Shown here piece by piece: positions 63,743-64,000 of a stretch of 64,000 nt of DNA. Location of the stretch: the NCBI GenBank assembly GCA_017442155.1, contig JAFSAU010000044.1, positions 34,769 to 98,768 of the forward strand, given 5' to 3'. The position numbers and the translations under genes are program-made. A model generated the notes under the pieces. The model did not search any database. It was not told the DNA's origin and saw only the letters and a list, made by a program, of their open reading frames with translations. Positions within the stretch are counted from its first letter, which is position 1, and the number at the start of each line of letters is the position of its first letter. Source of the stretch: Clostridia bacterium. Its GTDB lineage: Bacteria; Bacillota; Clostridia; UMGS1883; UMGS1540.

Positions 63743-63842
63743 TTGGGGACGTGCCAGTTTTTGCACATAACAGTTGACAAGCGGGCGTGCAATTATTGGC
63801 AAAGTAAAAATACGGGGACGGTAAGCAGCCGTCCTTTTTTTC
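63743..63842. repeat. About 98-bp interspersed repeat, copy 2
   Basis: Matches 61772-61869. Its terminal hairpin (ggacgg-taagcag-ccgtcc, 63816-63834) followed by eight T residues is a good intrinsic terminator for the YgjV-like gene. The final 158 bases of the window after it hold nothing recognisable. Confidence 0.7.
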
Positions 63843-64000
63843 GTAAAAATTTACTGTATTGTAGGTTTGTCAATGATGTGTTACAAAATTCCTCAAAAAA
63901 TTTCTCCTGTTTCAAGAAAGGCGTGAATACATTCGTCAGGAGATCTCCAATTTAATGGACGGATAGGAAACTTGTTGTATGTATAGTTACGTACCTTTAA

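Overview
The window looks like a chromosomal segment of a low-to-mid GC, spore-forming, Gram-positive anaerobe of the Clostridia, probably a gut lineage. Supporting signs are strong GGAGG ribosome-binding sites, exact sigma-A promoters (TTGACA-N17-TATAMT), S-layer homology (SLH) proteins, a SpoVM-like sporulation peptide, a Firmicutes-style 6S RNA candidate, and SecA, RF2, ThiI and DacF-type genes of clostridial character. No species can be named.

Layout. 1-0.8 kb: a HepT-like toxin tail and two gene remnants (ATP-dependent DNA ligase C-terminus, HpcH/HpaI aldolase C-terminus). 0.8-6.8 kb (minus strand): a catabolic operon of SDR, aldo/keto reductase, Gfo/Idh/MocA oxidoreductase, HpcH aldolase, NagA-like deacetylase and a neutral-ceramidase-like hydrolase. 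7.2-21.8 kb: two AraC regulators, a YhcH protein, a beta-propeller-like protein, three large secreted carbohydrate-active proteins (one with SLH domains) and a GH31 enzyme. One dyad, GACAT-N12-ATGTC, lies upstream of both arms and suggests shared control. 22-25.3 kb: a small foreign-looking module of a cationic 36-residue peptide, an amidoligase with zinc knuckles, a class-II glutamine amidotransferase and a serine recombinase, followed by a polysaccharide-deacetylase remnant. 25.3-28.6 kb: an SLH protein with rhaB and rhaA.

28.7-40 kb is housekeeping: prfB (no programmed frameshift), secA, a gamma-carbonic anhydrase, trxB, a cysteine desulfurase, thiI, CinA C-terminal protein, an esterase and a type II topoisomerase A subunit. 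40.1-41.4 kb holds a DUF559 gene inside inverted repeats, a decayed small gene and the 6S RNA candidate. 41.5-53.4 kb carries a D,D-carboxypeptidase, an ADP-ribosylglycohydrolase divergent from an AraC gene, SGNH and alpha/beta hydrolases, trmL, radC, tRNA-Glu(CUC), spoVM with a two-TM small protein, a LacI regulator, a creatininase-family protein and a DegT aminotransferase.

53.4-64 kb is a surface or contact-dependent antagonism locus: a secreted protein of unknown function, a 1934-residue Rhs/YD-repeat protein with a variable C-terminal tip, a candidate immunity protein, and a promoterless second Rhs tip carrying an HEXXH motif cut short by a repeat. Rhs debris, a secreted Ig-like protein and a YgjV-type membrane protein follow. 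The two most interesting areas are the amidoligase/GATase/peptide module and the Rhs tip-exchange locus.
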